A stretch of 64,000 nt of DNA from Sorex araneus (GCF_027595985.1 NC_073305.1:81586474-81650473); one strand, 5' to 3'; numbered from the stretch's first letter, positions 12,402 to 25,392 are shown. The notes: a model not told the origin generated them from the letters alone. Numbers and translations: made by a program.

Positions 12402-12885
12402 GAATTCAATATCTAATTTTTTAAGAGTGGGAGACTAACACCCAAGAACTGTAGAAATAAGTACCAGGAGGTTGACTCCATGGCTTCGAGGCTGGCCTCA
12501 TGTTCCGGGGAAAGGTTAACTCAGAGAAGCGATCACCAACTACATTGTAGTCGAAGGCCATGTGGGGGAAGGGAGTTGCGGGCTGAATGAGGGCTAGAGA
12601 CTGAGCACAGCGGCCACTCAACACCTTTATTGCAAACCACAACAGCTAATTAAAGAGAGAACAGAAGGGAATGCCTTGCCACAGTGGCAGGGTGGGGTGG
12701 GGGGGAGATGGGATTGGGGAGGGTGGGAGGGACACTGGGTTTACGGGTGGTGGAGAATGGGCACTGGTGAAGGGATGGGTTTCCGAACTTTGTATGAGGG
12801 AAGTATAAGCACAAAAGTGTATAAATCTGTAACTGTACCCTCACGGTGATTCTCTAATTAAAAATAAATAAATTTAAAAATTAAA

Positions 12886-12931
<46 letters not shown>

Positions 12932-12970
12932 AAGTTTGAGTATCACTGTAAAAAAAAAACAATATGATAA
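12390..12970 (+). mobile_element. 5'-truncated L1 3' end with TSD
   Basis: L1 3'-UTR phrases run to GGGCACTGGTGAAGGGATGG and TGTAACTGTACCCTCACGGT, followed by an A-rich and AAAT-repeat tail (12,893-12,935) and a second short A run. AACAATATGATA occurs at about 12,390-12,401 and again at about 12,959-12,970, consistent with a 12-bp TSD. Confidence 0.7.
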
Positions 12971-15049
12971 AAGGCCATATATATAGTTGGTTAAAGTAAT
13001 GTTTCAAAATTTATGATTTGGGAAAATTTGTATACTATAGTCTTTTATGTGTCTATTTGATATTTTTCAGTTAACTAATTATGTATTCACATTTTTCTGC
13101 TTTAATAATTTTGTGGGGGGAAGGCACACCTTGATGTTCTTAGGACTTATTCATGGCTTCCTGCTCAAGAACCACTACTGACAAACCTCAGAGGACCATA
13201 TGGGGAGCCAAAGATGGAACCAGAGTGCAAGGCCTTACCTCCTTCAGTATCTCTCTGGTCACTTTTATATTTTTGTAATTGCCAGAATTTAGTTTTCATG
13301 AAATGCTTTCCCCTAGCTCAGATTTTGCATTTTTTACAAAATTACATAGACTTCTACCTCCTTCCTGTTATCTTTAGCCTTAAATCAAGGCTTCTTGCGT
13401 TATTTAAATCAAAGAATGGTAGTTCTTGGAAAGTTCTCCTTAGAAAACCAGTTGTAAGGAAAAAAAAGTTTCTCTTGACATGATTGTCTGTTGTCCATAT
13501 TAAGTTCATTGTTTCATTAGTTGAGAGAACCTTACATAACTGGTTCTAAGACTGGGGCAATATAGATGTGTGAGCCATGTGGCTTTCTACTCAAATGACT
13601 GAGAATCGGGTAACAGAAAAGAACACATGAAGAATATGTCAATTGTGTCTCTCACTCCATAAAAATCTAGAGTGTTCTACCGTGTTCCATTCTAGGAACT
13701 GAATGGATCTAGAGCCGTGGAGCACAGGGCATGATAGTAGAATTCTGTCTCTGCCATAGGTAGTATTTTTGAAACATTAATTTTTTTGAAACAATAAACA
13801 GATCCTAGGATGTGGTTTTAGGATGGAAAACTGACACATTATGGGCCCATAATCCTAACTTCTTTTCTTTTGTTTTACTTACCTTAAATTTCATTAGCTG
13901 TTCCCTCTTTCAATTCTCAGAGGCATATTACATTGCTACTTATAACACTACAATGGTATAACAGGTATAGCAATAGGTATAATATAATCTAAGATGGTTC
14001 CCCAGGGGGCTACAAGGTTTCTACACTTAATCTTCAGTGGGTTCACAGTAATTTGCCTAGATCTTACAATTTGTTGGAGAGTAAAGCAAGCAAACAAAAC
14101 AAAACAGTGATAAATAAAATAAACATAAAACATAAGTTCATTTTCCATGCCCCAAAATGATTGAATAAATATTAATTAATGTGTACTGCATGCATGTGCA
14201 AAAAATTGAAACTACTTCAGTAATATCAGAAAATGAAAAGACTGCAGAAATAATAAAGGAAAAAAATCAGCATTTCCTACTTATGGAAATAAGATGTACT
14301 TCTTTGTAATATACTCACAGAATCTATCTCAACCCCATTATTATTTAATCCATAAAATATTTGTCTTTGGCTGCATTCCTAATGACCATCACAGCTGCTA
14401 TGTATAAAATCTAAGTCAGCTGTTTTTGATGCAGATGGGTATTTTCTCAAGCATTCCATAAGTCAGTATTATTATACCTAAATTAAAAAATAAGCTCCAC
14501 CTTTTCTGCTTCATTCAAAGTCAGGTGGTGTGGGAAAAATCTGTCCACTTACTATGAATTATGCCAGGCGGCAGCACATACTAGAACATGCATTCACAGG
14601 TCTACAGACCAGACAGCCACAAAGAAGGACATGAGTTTCATTTTGGCTTGTACAGAAGGGCTTGGAAAACAATGTAGACAACTGAGATGAGAAAATACTA
14701 AACAACTTAAAAACACGTATTTGTATGCTCAAAAGCATACAAGAGAAAACATAGTGAGGTGACCACAGTGTATGAAGTTTCTATTAAATGAATGAGCTTT
14801 ACTTTTCTCACCTCAGTCCATGTTCTCTCTGATATATCCAGAACACTTTCTCTTATTCCAGACTTAGAAATGAATGATATAGATGGCAAAATTGTTTTGA
14901 CCAGAATGATGGTCATTTTCAAGATACATACAGCAGAAAGTGCCTGTGAATAGCTGATTATTTAGAAGCAACCCAAAAAGTAAATGGCTGAAAAAACACT
15001 GGTAGTCAATCTTCTGGTGGTATCATGAATGATTGGTTTAATCTTTTTT
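12971..15049. other. intergenic sequence
   Basis: No host exon recognised. A short stretch at about 13,115-13,215 (CCTCAGAGGACCATATGGGG) may be the remains of an antisense SOR SINE. Confidence 0.4.
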
Positions 15050-15314
15050 AGCATGTATCTGGGCTGGTGCAATAGCACAGCAGGTAGGGCATTTGCCTTG
15101 CACGCGGCCGACCCGGGTTCGATTCCTCCATCGCTCTCAGAGAGCCCAGCAAGCTACCAAGAGTATCTTGCCCTCATGGCGGAGCCTGGCAAGCAACCCA
15201 TGGCGTATTTCACATGCCAAAAACAGTAACAACAAGTCTCATAATGGAGACATTACTGGTGCCCACTAGAGCAAATTGATGAGCAACAGGATGACAGTGA
15301 TACAGCATATATCT
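15050..15314 (+). repeat. SOR SINE form B with TSD
   Basis: A near-complete form B at 15,061-15,303 with intact A and B boxes (TAGCACAGCAGG, GGTTCGATTCC) and the RTE-like end. The flanks AGCATGTATCT and AGCATATATCT form an 11-bp TSD with one difference. Confidence 0.92.
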
Positions 15315-16689
15315 AATCACAGCTTTCTTGAAACTGCTTTGTCATAATTATAAAAGTTATCTAAAGTAGATCAGGGATTTCCTTTCCTCTTTGTACCAAA
15401 CAGTCTATACCAAACTAATACAATGAATCATGAATTCATGCAAATATATACACACAAGAAATTTTTGGTAACTGAAACCAAACATTTACAGCACGAGGAT
15501 ATTTTTTACATAAAAGCTATTAAACTGCTTCTTGGCATTTCTTCACTTATTTAGGAAAACATGAGATCTTTGAGGACATATGTATTTCCCACTTTCCATG
15601 TCATTTTGAACATAATGGGAACTCAAAAAATGTCAAGTTATTATGTTTAATATAGAATGACTTCAAACTTCAATCAATTATTAAAAGCTTTCAATTAGCA
15701 AATAGAAAGGCAGTTTTAAAATATGGACAAATCATATTCAAATTGAATACTGATGATCTGGTTATCATGAATGAAAAAAGTACAGTCTTCCCTGGTAGAA
15801 ACGTACACAAGGCTAAAAAGTAAAACAAGATCAGTGGAGATGAAAATCATCAGACAATAGGATAAAGTGTACAATAAATACCCATTTATATTATCTTGCC
15901 CATTATAAGGTTCAGAGGAGAGAGGAAATGTAAGCAGGAGCCTTACACATATGGTGCTGAACATAAGAAGTGTCCTAAGCTTTAATGAGTCAGTGAGAAC
16001 ACAAAGGTGACAGAGAGAGTGAGTCATTACTTTCAGGTGAGTGAAGCACCAGGTAGGTGATTTTTTTTTTTTATGTGACTGAAGCATCAGGGTGAGTGAT
16101 AAAATTTTCTTTTGGAACCAGAGCATAAAATACACGAAAACTGAGTAAACTATTATGAAAGCCTAGATACTTCAAATTAATGAAAAACTAACAAATGTTT
16201 TGCAAGAATACATAAATTAAGCAAGAGAGAATAGACTGAGGAGGCATAAAAAGAACTGGTGAGAGTCAAATGATTCCATAGAATCAGGAACCTCATCTTC
16301 CTTGCTCACATTGTTTGCCACTGTGTTCCCAGTACCTACAAAGGTGTCTCACTCATACTGAGCATACAGTAGTTTTATTGAGAAAATGAATTTATCTTGG
16401 AAATGCTCAATGTAGACTCCGATGGATATACTTCCAAACAATAACTTCAGAGACCTGCAGAATTTGTGCTGTGTTCATTTTCCTAAATAGGTTCATCTCT
16501 GAAGGTGTTTGCTAAAAATACAAGCCCATTTCCCCATCGTAGCAAAGGTGAAAGAACTCAAGGCATGTTCCTTCTCTTCCCTTTAGACGCGTAAGAGTAT
16601 GTGTCATTTTCTAAGCTGATTTGTTCCCTGTCCAGATAAGAAGCATTAGAGTTAGATGGCAGATTTCACAGTATGCATGACTACCAATG
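15315..16689. other. intergenic sequence, nothing recognised
   Basis: Open frames on the minus strand near 15,716-16,135 look like chance reading of AT-rich sequence: no recognised motif, and low-complexity K and L runs. Confidence 0.45.
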
Positions 16690-17170
16690 TTAATAAAGGT
16701 CACAGACCATGACCCAGGGGTCACGCCCATAAGCCACCTCCTGTGGGCACCAGATGATCTTGTCTTTGGCCACCATCCAGATAACACAGCTTTTACTCCC
16801 ATAAGGGAGCAACATGACGCCTGCCATAACCATGCCACCAGACACTGCCAGGCTGCTTCACTCAGAGTGCCCCAGAGGGGGACAGGTGAGAGCCCTCCCC
16901 ACCTCAAGGGACCCAGCTCCAGCAGCCAAAAACCTCTTGAACCCAACTGCCGCCATGCTTAAGGCCACTCCCCACACACTAGGGCTAGCCTCATGTATGA
17001 ATGAACATATTCCTGGACTGCATGGCTGCATTTGAGGCCGTGCAACACATCATATGACACTCCTTACCCGTTCTCCATAAGTACCACACCACATTTGATG
17101 GGGTTCAAATAGTAGACAACAAATCATAGATGGAAATATATATATATGCATATATATATATATGTATAGT
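16690..17170 (+). repeat. unclassified repeat family 'X' with TA-rich 3' end
   Basis: It shares GTGCCCCAGAGGGGGACAGG, CAACACATCATATGACACTC and AGTAGACAACAAATCATAGA with 45,795-46,010. Both copies then enter a TATATA tract and are followed by a form B SOR SINE. Possible LTR or other non-coding repeat; no coding frame recognised. Confidence 0.55.
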
Positions 17171-17194
17171 AGTGTTTGACTATTAAATGTAATC

Positions 17195-17450
17195 AAATAC
17201 TGTGAACTACCTAGCACATTGGGTAGGGCATTTGCCTTACACGTGGCCGACCAAGGTTCGATTCCTCCGTCCCTCTCGGAGAGTCCAGCAAGCTACCTAG
17301 AGTATCCCACCCGCAGGGCAGAGCCTGGCAAGCTACCTGTGGTGTATTCAATATGCCAAAGACAGTAACAACAAGTCTCACAAGATGGAGATGTTACTGG
17401 TGCCCGCTCGAGCAAATTGATGAGCAATGAATGGGATGACAGTGACAGTG
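17195..17450 (+). repeat. SOR SINE form B, head diverged
   Basis: The B box GGTTCGATTCC, the internal GCAAGCTACC pair and the RTE-like 3' end (GAGATGTTACTGGTGCCCGC) are intact; the first 20 bp of the head are degenerate. The tail is GATGACAGTGACAGTGACC. Confidence 0.88.
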
Positions 17451-19472
17451 ACCTTATAAAATTAATTTTTCAAATTTTTTTTAAAAAGATAGGTCACAGA
17501 AGTGTTCAGCCCTTTACAAACACACCAGTATTTGTTTTGCCTCATCCACGCACTCTGAATATTGAGGAGTACCAGTGGTAGGGTTTACCCTTTCACCTCC
17601 TGAATTAGATCAACTACTTGTAAAAAAAGAATTCATCTTAAGATTTGCAGGATATCTTTATGAATAGGAATCCTCCAATTAAGAAAATATGGAAAGTATT
17701 TAGAAGTCATTTCATAAGATTAAAAATAGGATTATTGATAAGGTTAAAAATAAGAGTAAAAAAAGGATTATGTTTTGATCCTGATCTTAGAGCTGAGAAT
17801 AACAGATAATTTTTTGTGGGATTTTTTTTTTCTGGAAATGACCTTTTCCTCTCATGCTTTCTCTCTTCCACCTCAACCTTCCACTTCTGAAAAATAGAAG
17901 AAATTAAAGAGTTTCCCCAATAGTAACTCTCTTTTTTCATGCTATCTAATAAGCAAAGGCCTCTGGGAAAATAGTGAAGTGAATGTGTCTGTACAGTACT
18001 CCTTAATGTCGGCACTTTACTTTCCTTCTGGGAACCTAAAACCATTCACAACTTCTCCAAAACATGCTCCCAGTAACATTAGGGATAAAAATTATTTCTG
18101 CTTTTTCCCTTCTTGTTTCTCCTTGTGGTCTTTGCTTTCCAATAGCCGATAAAGATAGGCTTGTTGTTGTTTGAGTGTTTTCTATTTGTTTTGGCTTGTT
18201 TCTTATTATTATTTGTTATTTATTTGTTTATTTCTTTTCTTTTTTAGACAGATCTCCCCTGCCCCCATCTGCCTTGGAGTTGGGCTAAAAACGAAAATGG
18301 AGGATACCATACAGTAACCTGCTTTTTGCACTTCTTCTGGGTAGAAAACACTAAACAACTTCCCATTCAATACATTTATTCTGGAAATCAGGCTTCCCGA
18401 GGGTCTACCCTCATAGTATTAGAAAGCTTTTCAGTCTTTTCACATTCATCTGTCCTTAGATTGTGAAAGTTAAAGTTAAAGGTGAGGAAGCAAGATTAGA
18501 GCTCTTAATGCCTGAAACAGCTGCCTAGCCTGTAGTGCACGCTGGTGTCTGCAGTGCATGCTGGTGTCGGCCCAGGAGAAAGGCATCAACACATCAACAT
18601 TGAATTCCAGGTCTGGAGTTTGAGGTGAAGTGACAATATTTCTTGCTATGGCTCAGTGAACAGCTTGATAGGAAAATATCAACCAATGCCAAATAATGTG
18701 ATAAAGTTCAGAAAGCATCTTGGCGGTCCCTCCTTCACTAACCTTTCATCAATCTTGGGATCTTGAGTGATTTTTGGAACAGAAATGAGATTGGTTTTGG
18801 AGTGAAGCGAATCCTGGATTAAAACCTCACTTTTGTCACACTCTAGATAAAGCTAGACTCTGTTTTCTCATTTATGAGACAATAGTAAGGAAGATTGTAG
18901 GCATTCTCTATGTAAAGAGTCTAGGACTGAAACATGTCACTCAGGGGTGGAGAATTCATAATTTAAAAAATGCTGCATCTTACTGGCATTAATTGCAAAT
19001 GAGACATGCCCTGACTGGACTCCAGGGACAGGATGGATATGATAAACATGAGCATCCTGTCCATGCTGGCACAAAGAAAGTGTGCCTATGCCTCAGTCAA
19101 ACTTCAGTTAGGAGCTGGAACTGTGACTTAAAGTAATAGATATAGATCCTATGTCCAGAACTTCTTGCTGCCACACCCCTTCCTGGGAATGTTATTACTG
19201 AGCAAATGTAGGAGCCATGTGTGGGTTGTTCTTTTGATTATCCTGAAGTAGCATTTGCAAAGGAAAAGCTGATAATCACACAGGTCCTTGCCAAGATGCA
19301 GATAACATTTGATCCTGCACAAAGTTGCTTGCTACTTACCCATGACGCTGTACATTGTGGCACACAAAACTGGGTTTAATGGCTTCCCTAAAAGGACAAT
19401 CCCAGAGTTAATATTATGATTTGGGAGTTTATATCATTGCTGGGCCAGCAGGAAGGTGGGAGAAGAGAAGAA

Positions 19473-19474
<2 letters not shown>
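17451..19474. other. intergenic sequence, nothing recognised
   Basis: No host exon or clear young repeat; T-rich stretches near 18,160-18,245. Confidence 0.45.

Positions 19475-19538
<64 letters not shown>
19475..19538 (+). repeat. (GT)n microsatellite, 32 units
   Basis: An uninterrupted GT dinucleotide run of 64 bp. It produces the spurious HTHT and VCVC open frames on the two strands. Confidence 0.98.
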
Positions 19539-19541
<3 letters not shown>

Positions 19542-19959
19542 AGCAGAAGCATATATGCAGTTAACACTTCTCTTGGATTTACATTTGGAGCCAGTACCCC
19601 ACTCTTCAAGGCATCCACTGTGGCAAGAGTATTAGAAGCCTTGAGAACTTTGTAAACAAAATTTAGTCAGACCCATGTTTTGTGGTAATAAATGTTCGAA
19701 AAGAACAAGGCAGTCTTTATTTTAAAAACTAGGTATGACTCCTAAAAACCCCAAATTATGAGATTCATTGCTTTTATATATTCTATATTCATTGCTTTTA
19801 TATATTCTACTTGGTTAAGTCTTACAGAAAAATTTTAAATTTCTTTGTGTGGTTTGATATTAACATCAAATGTAAGCCTCCAAAGGAGTACATATGTGTC
19901 ATTTGTTTAGGACAGTCTTGAAAGATATATACAAAATTCAAAAATGGTGTTGGAAAGAT

Positions 19960-21390
19960 ACCCTTGGTAGCTTGCCAGGCTCTCCAAGAGGGATGGATGC
20001 ATGATTTCTGTCCCAATGTAAAACCAGCATGACCATCCTGTTGTACAAGAAGGGAGACATCCATGACATCGGCAACTATCGCCCACTCTGCCTGTTGTTC
20101 GTCGTCTACAAGTTATTCACTCGAGTCATCCCGAATAGGATTGGCAGAATACTAGACAAAGGACAACCATGAGAGCAAGCTGGGTTCCGAAAAGAATTCA
20201 GCATGATTGACCATATCCACATGGTGACCAAGCTCACTGAGTTTTTGCAAGAGTTCAAGATGCCTCTCTGTCTAACGTTCATTGATTTAAAGGAGGCCTG
20301 TGATTCTGTTGAGACTGAACCAGTCATCTAAGCCCTAGCATTCAAACTCAGAACATAAGGATCCTCCATGAGCCGTATTATGGATTCACCACTAGAATCT
20401 CACCATTCTACAAAGAAGTGATCATCGACGTACAGAGAGGGGTTCGGCAGAGCGACACCATTTCACCGAAACTCTTCAGTGTCACCCTCAAGAACATCAT
20501 GCGACAAATGAAATGGGATGAAATGGGAGTGAAGATAGACGATCGGCAACTACACCACCTCCACTTTGCTGATGACATTGTTCTCATAACGCCAAATATC
20601 AGTCAAGCAGCACGAATCTTGGCTGACTTTGACCGTGAGTGTGGAAAGGTCGGACTGCAGCTGAATCTCATGAAGACAATGTTCATGAGAAACGGACTAG
20701 TTCCTGGTGTTCCATTTGCCTTCAATTGAAGAAACATCTCCGAATGCAGAAGTTATGTATATCTAGGTCGAGAACTCAACATGACAAACAACCTGGCACC
20801 TGAACTGCACAGGATAATGAGAGCAGCGTGGAACACCTTCAAGAGCATCAAAGAAGTGGTTAAAAGGACAAAGAACCTCTAGCTCTGGGCACATCTTTTG
20901 GACTCCACCATTTTCCTGCACTAACATGCACCTCAGAGACCTGGACCCTACAAAAACAGGATGAGAACACTATTTGGGTACCCCAAAAAGGAATCAACAG
21001 AGCTATGCTTGGAATATGACGTTTCACTCAAGTGAAAAAAGGAGTCCGGGGTTCTGACCTCTGTCAATGATCAAGAATCAGGGATGCTGTCTCATTTGCC
21101 AAGGCTTCGAAAATCAGATGGGCTGGACATGTAATGCGATTTAGAGACAATCGCTGTACTAGAGCTGTTACTGACTGGATTCCACAGGAAGTCAAAAGAA
21201 CTCGTGGCCGTCTGCCTATGAGATGATCAGACTTCTTCGTCAAGACCCTGAACAAATGATTTGATGCTCTTCATGTTCCTGGAGCGAGCAGACTCCATTG
21301 AAATACACTAGCACGAAACAGGGAAGAATGGAGATGTTACTGGTGCCCACTCGAGCAAATCTATGAACAACAAGATGACAAGTGATACAA
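19960..21390 (+). pseudogene. RTE-type LINE, 5'-truncated, degraded reverse transcriptase
   Basis: Reading through several stops and shifts, the plus strand gives RT blocks in order: ILLYKKGDIHDIGNYRPLCL (about 20,035), QAGFRKEFSMIDHIHMVTKL, LTFIDLKEACDSVE, GVRQSDTISPKLF, and the catalytic block HFADDIVLITP (FADD at about 20,565). The C-terminal part follows: SFAKASKIRWAGHVMRF, TRAVTDWIPQEVKRTRGR and a LEQIYEQQDDK-like end at about 21,345-21,375. The 3' end is GATGACAAGTGATACAAGTG. This is the BovB/RTE type of LINE, without an L1-like poly(A). One frame is open for 103 codons (20,418-20,729). The left edge adjoins a short piece resembling antisense SOR form B (19,968-20,000). Confidence 0.9.
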
Positions 21391-22422
21391 GTGAAAAATT
21401 ATTTTTTTCTTTTTGATGGACAGGGCAGGGTAGGTACAATTACCATAAAGAACAGAAATTTTACTTACATAACCAATTTTCATTTATTTTTAAAATGCTA
21501 AGATAATAAATTTTAACATTATACCTATACTGTTTTAAGAATTTTGCTATATGCGCTATGTCCTTTAGTTCCAAGAAGACAGAGGGCATATTGTATTATT
21601 GTCTCATTTTTACAGTACTCCCATTGTCTCCACAGAGAGACGAAAATCACTTACGAGGTCACATGGTTGAGTGAGAATGCTATAGTGCAAATATGAATAA
21701 CATTCTATACTTCTGGCAAACATCCTAAACTTCCTCAAGTGTATAAATAAAGTACATATTTCTATTTTGGTAAAACAAAGAGTCAGTCCCACTACCTCAT
21801 AGTCACACCTCCTATACGTCCTGTGCTTATACTTTGAGTCATATAGACACTTAATCAAGTGTACATTACAGCAATACATGTCCCTTCCCAGCACCCACAA
21901 TGCCAGGATGAGGAAAATGTCTACACATAGGCACAAGAGTGAGGGTGGAAGGAAAGGAAAGGAAGAGGAGGCTGAAAACAATATCTCAGTTGCTAGCTGA
22001 TCTTCTGGAAGACCTATATGTTCACCACTGTACTGGTAATGCCTCCTTAGCTGCCCTTCTGAAACAAAACTCAAATGGCTGATAGAAACAAACTGGAAAG
22101 AGATTGTAATTTATGAATTAGAGACTCTGCATCTGTTAATGTTCTAAGTAAATATTGGAGTAATGCTTTCTTAAATATATACTTCTTTCTATCTTGGGTA
22201 CCTATAGGGAATCTTATGACCTCTGCTTGAAAAATGCTGATCTGTACAATTTATCTGCTAAAAAAGCTTCTTTACTTACTTCTCCATTTAAGTCCTCCAA
22301 TGACCCTGCAAAGTCTCACCATCCCCAATTTTGGAAAACCACAAGATAGTCAGAAGCATAATTCAGATTCAAACCTTTGACTATGGTGCCTGGATATTGT
22401 ATCTTTCCTCTTAGAGTTCTGC
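21391..22422. other. intergenic sequence, nothing recognised
   Basis: The 154-codon minus-strand open frame at 21,610-22,074 has no recognisable motif and I treat it as chance. Confidence 0.4.
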
Positions 22423-22780
22423 TTTTTTGGGTGTGGAATTGGGTCACACCCTGTTGTGTTATGAGACTATTCCTGGATCTGTGCTCAGGGGAGATTCCTG
22501 CTGGTGCTCATGGAGCCATATATGGTGCCAAAATCTAAGCCATGTCCGGTGAATACCAGGCCTTGTCCTCTATTCTCTCTCTCTGGGCTGCACTGTACTG
22601 CTTTGCAGCAGTTAAAATATCATATGGTGTTTATGCTTCTCTTTTTTTTTTTGAAAGAAAAAAATGAGAAGTGTTTGGGAACCACTTCCTGTGATGCTCA
22701 GAAGCAGGCAGTGCTCAGATGAAACCTGGGGCTCCCACATGCAAGCATGCACTTTAGCCCTTTGAATCATCTCCCCAAAT
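22423..22780 (-). repeat. two old antisense SOR SINE pieces
   Basis: 22,423-22,580 has GTGCTCAGGGGAGATTCCTG and ATGGAGCCATATATGGTGCC. 22,655-22,780 has GTGCTCAGATGAAACCTGGG and a tRNA-head-like CATGCAAGCATGCACTTTAG. Both are antisense and diverged. Confidence 0.55.
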
Positions 22781-22902
22781 CCTCAAGTTTCATAATGAAC
22801 ATCATTATTAGGAATACAAATCAGGTAACTGAGCTCTGATAACATAACCCAGTTGATATATATGATCATGATCACAGTTAAAGTCAAGATTCAAATCCTA
22901 TT

Positions 22903-23088
22903 TTTTTGTCCTTTTGGTTTGCTTTTTGAACCATATTCATCCGTGCTCAGAGCTTACTCCTGGCTCTTTGCTCAGGAATCAAAGCTGGTAGTGCTCATGG
23001 AAACATACATATGTGGTACCAGGGATCAAACCTGAGTCTGTTTTGCAAGGCTAGTGCCTTACCCACTGTACTACCTCTCCAGCCCCAT
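22903..23088 (-). repeat. old antisense SOR SINE
   Basis: A complete but diverged antisense copy: TTGGTTTGCTTTTTGAACCA, GCTTACTCCTGGCTCTTTGC, GGGATCAAACCTGAG (box B) and CTACCTCTCCAGCCCC (head). Confidence 0.8.
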
Positions 23089-25134
23089 TTCTTTCTTAAA
23101 GCTGTATCACATGGCTCAGAATACTGCCATCCAGCATGAAGCACTTGAATGCTTTCACCATTACCAAGAATTTCTAGATTCCTGAATTTCACGGAAGTAT
23201 TAGCAATAGAAGAAGAAGTAGAGGTCCAGAAAAATAGCCCGATTGTTAGACTACACTCCAAACATGTGCCAGGCCCTGTTTTTCATCCCTGGCACTGCCT
23301 GGCCCCCCAATAGCACAGGATATGATCCTCACAGATTTAAGGACTCCAGGTCATAATACTAAGTCCCAAACATTGAATTCACTTGGGCATCACCTAGAGT
23401 GGCCCTGGGCCCCCAGGAGTACTAAATACATTGATTCATTGAGTAAATAAGAAAATTAATAATGAAAAATACATAATAAAAAGTAATTAAACTCAGATTG
23501 TCCTTACTTCCCTCCGGGAGAAGCAGGGGACTCGGAGTCTGTGATGCCTTCTGTGCTCTCTAGTGAATTGCTCCTTGGGTTGGAGGGTACCTCAGCATCA
23601 CCTCCAGAACTGCTGATTTGGGAGTTTCAGAGAGGACTCCCATTGCTGGTGTGCTGATGCAGCCTGGTGTAGAATTGACTTTGAGAATCATGTGTTCTAC
23701 TCTAAGAGAAAACAGGGCCTGAGAAAATCAAGTGGAGAAACTCCGATATGCAGACACTGTCAACATACATTCCAGATGTGATTCCACCGATGTAAATTTT
23801 TAGTGCTTTTGAAGTCGATGGGCTGGGAGTGGAGGCGGGGAGGTAGGGTGGAGCTGAATACAATAACATTTTCCATCATCAGGTGAAGTAGAGGACAAGT
23901 AGGGCTGGCATCCCCCCACCCAGCTTCATTCAGGAAAACAAAGTCCCATTATCACCAGAGCCAGGCAAAGCTTTCACGCCGTAAAGAGTTGTCCTTGGCA
24001 GTGCCCGACTGTGTGTTGTCATGGAATTCACAACTGCCTTGCCCCATGCCCTCTTGGGGAACATGGCTGAGATCTAAGAATCAGGAAACCTTATCCACAA
24101 AAGCAATGTGTCCATTGGCCACCCATCCCAGAGGGGCACTCCTCTGCTTGGGTTTCAAGCATCAGATCAGAATTCCAAAGGGGTGTCGCTTCCCATCTGG
24201 TTGTCATTCATGTAGCTGTTGGCAACGTTCTGTCTCTGACTCCTACCCAGTCAGATAAGGTCTTGCCAAACCTTCTCTGGGCTGGTACGTTTTCATGATA
24301 AATTTCTCTTCTCCCAGGGTGTTACTTATGAAGAGATACAGAATCAGGGAAGTTCAGAGCTGCATCTTCTGAGCTTATCTAATGAACGTTGATCTGTGGC
24401 TTCACAGCTGGGAAAATGGAACAGAAGTGTTTGAGTGGATGGAGGTCACCCTCCACAGGACTCCATCCCAGACACATGCACCCATGGTAGACCAAGGGAG
24501 CCCTCTGAGCTTGTGTCCATAGGCACATTTGTGTAGGGTCAGGTAAAGTACAATGAAAACCAATTCAGGGGTAATTCTTATTGAACAGTGAACTGATCAG
24601 GGACTCTTTCCTCATCATTGTTCTTTCAGCATTTGCTTGAAGGTCCTCAAGGTCCAGTCATTACCCAACCTTATTAGGTTATTAGAAGAATCTATAAGAT
24701 ATAAGAAGTCGAAAAGTATTGTGGGTTCCATTATAAACCATCACAATGAAGTGATCATTGAAAAATCAGTCATACAATTGATTAAGTTTCCTAGAGCTTG
24801 TACAAATTTCATTGATACTATATCACAACCTAAGGTATAGATTAGCACTATATCTATGTACATCTCTTCATTAAAATGCCTTATTATTCAAAATTATAAA
24901 AATGATACAGACACATGTTTGGGGAAATGGTTAAACTTCCATTTAACTATTTATGGTTAAATGCATAGAGCTGTTAAATGCAGGGTTGCTACAAATCTTC
25001 AATTTGTAAAACAAACAGCAGCAGCAGCAAAAATAAAATCTGTGAGGCAACATAAAAGGAATCACGATAAAGTGAACTCAGCCTGGATCTGGAAGATCTA
25101 CTTTACAATATAGTGCTGGGAATTTTATCCCTTT
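23089..25134. other. intergenic sequence
   Basis: A weak plus-strand SINE-like piece may lie at 23,221-23,330 (ATCCCTGGCACTGCCTGGCC). No host exon recognised in the rest; short open frames at 23,989-24,258 and 24,637-24,840 have no known motif. Confidence 0.4.
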
Positions 25135-25365
25135 TTTGTGTGGGGACTCCCTAACAGTGCTCGGACCCAGGGAGCTACTCCTAGAAACACTTGGTCAGGT
25201 AGTTCAGTAATCACATTGGGGGATTGCGCTGCTCTGCCACAGGCCACCAGGACCTCACAGTACTAAATGAGGAGGCACAATATGGTGCTCAGGATGAAAC
25301 TCAGGGCCTCGTGCATGTCAGTGAGGCATGTGTTCAAACCTTTTGAGCTCTCTCCCTGCACAGGA
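25135..25365 (-). repeat. old antisense SINE-like repeat
   Basis: An AATATGGTGCTCAGGATGAA then GGCCTCGTGCATGTCAGTGA arrangement, with a leading TTTTTTGTGTGGGGACTCCC. It is longer than a simple form A copy, so it may be two nested fragments. Confidence 0.45.
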
Positions 25366-25392
25366 ATAATATGTCTTAAAGATAATCTTGGG

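Noticed and set aside
15061-15130. tRNA-Ala-like genes at SINE heads
   Set aside because: A and B boxes are present but the 3' half does not fold as an acceptor stem and the sequence continues into the SINE body; all such hits are SINE heads.
19388-19655. HTHTHT and VCVCVC open frames
   Set aside because: Produced by the (GT)n microsatellite.
21610-22074. 154-codon minus-strand frame
   Set aside because: No recognisable domain, no neighbours, composition like random AT-rich sequence.
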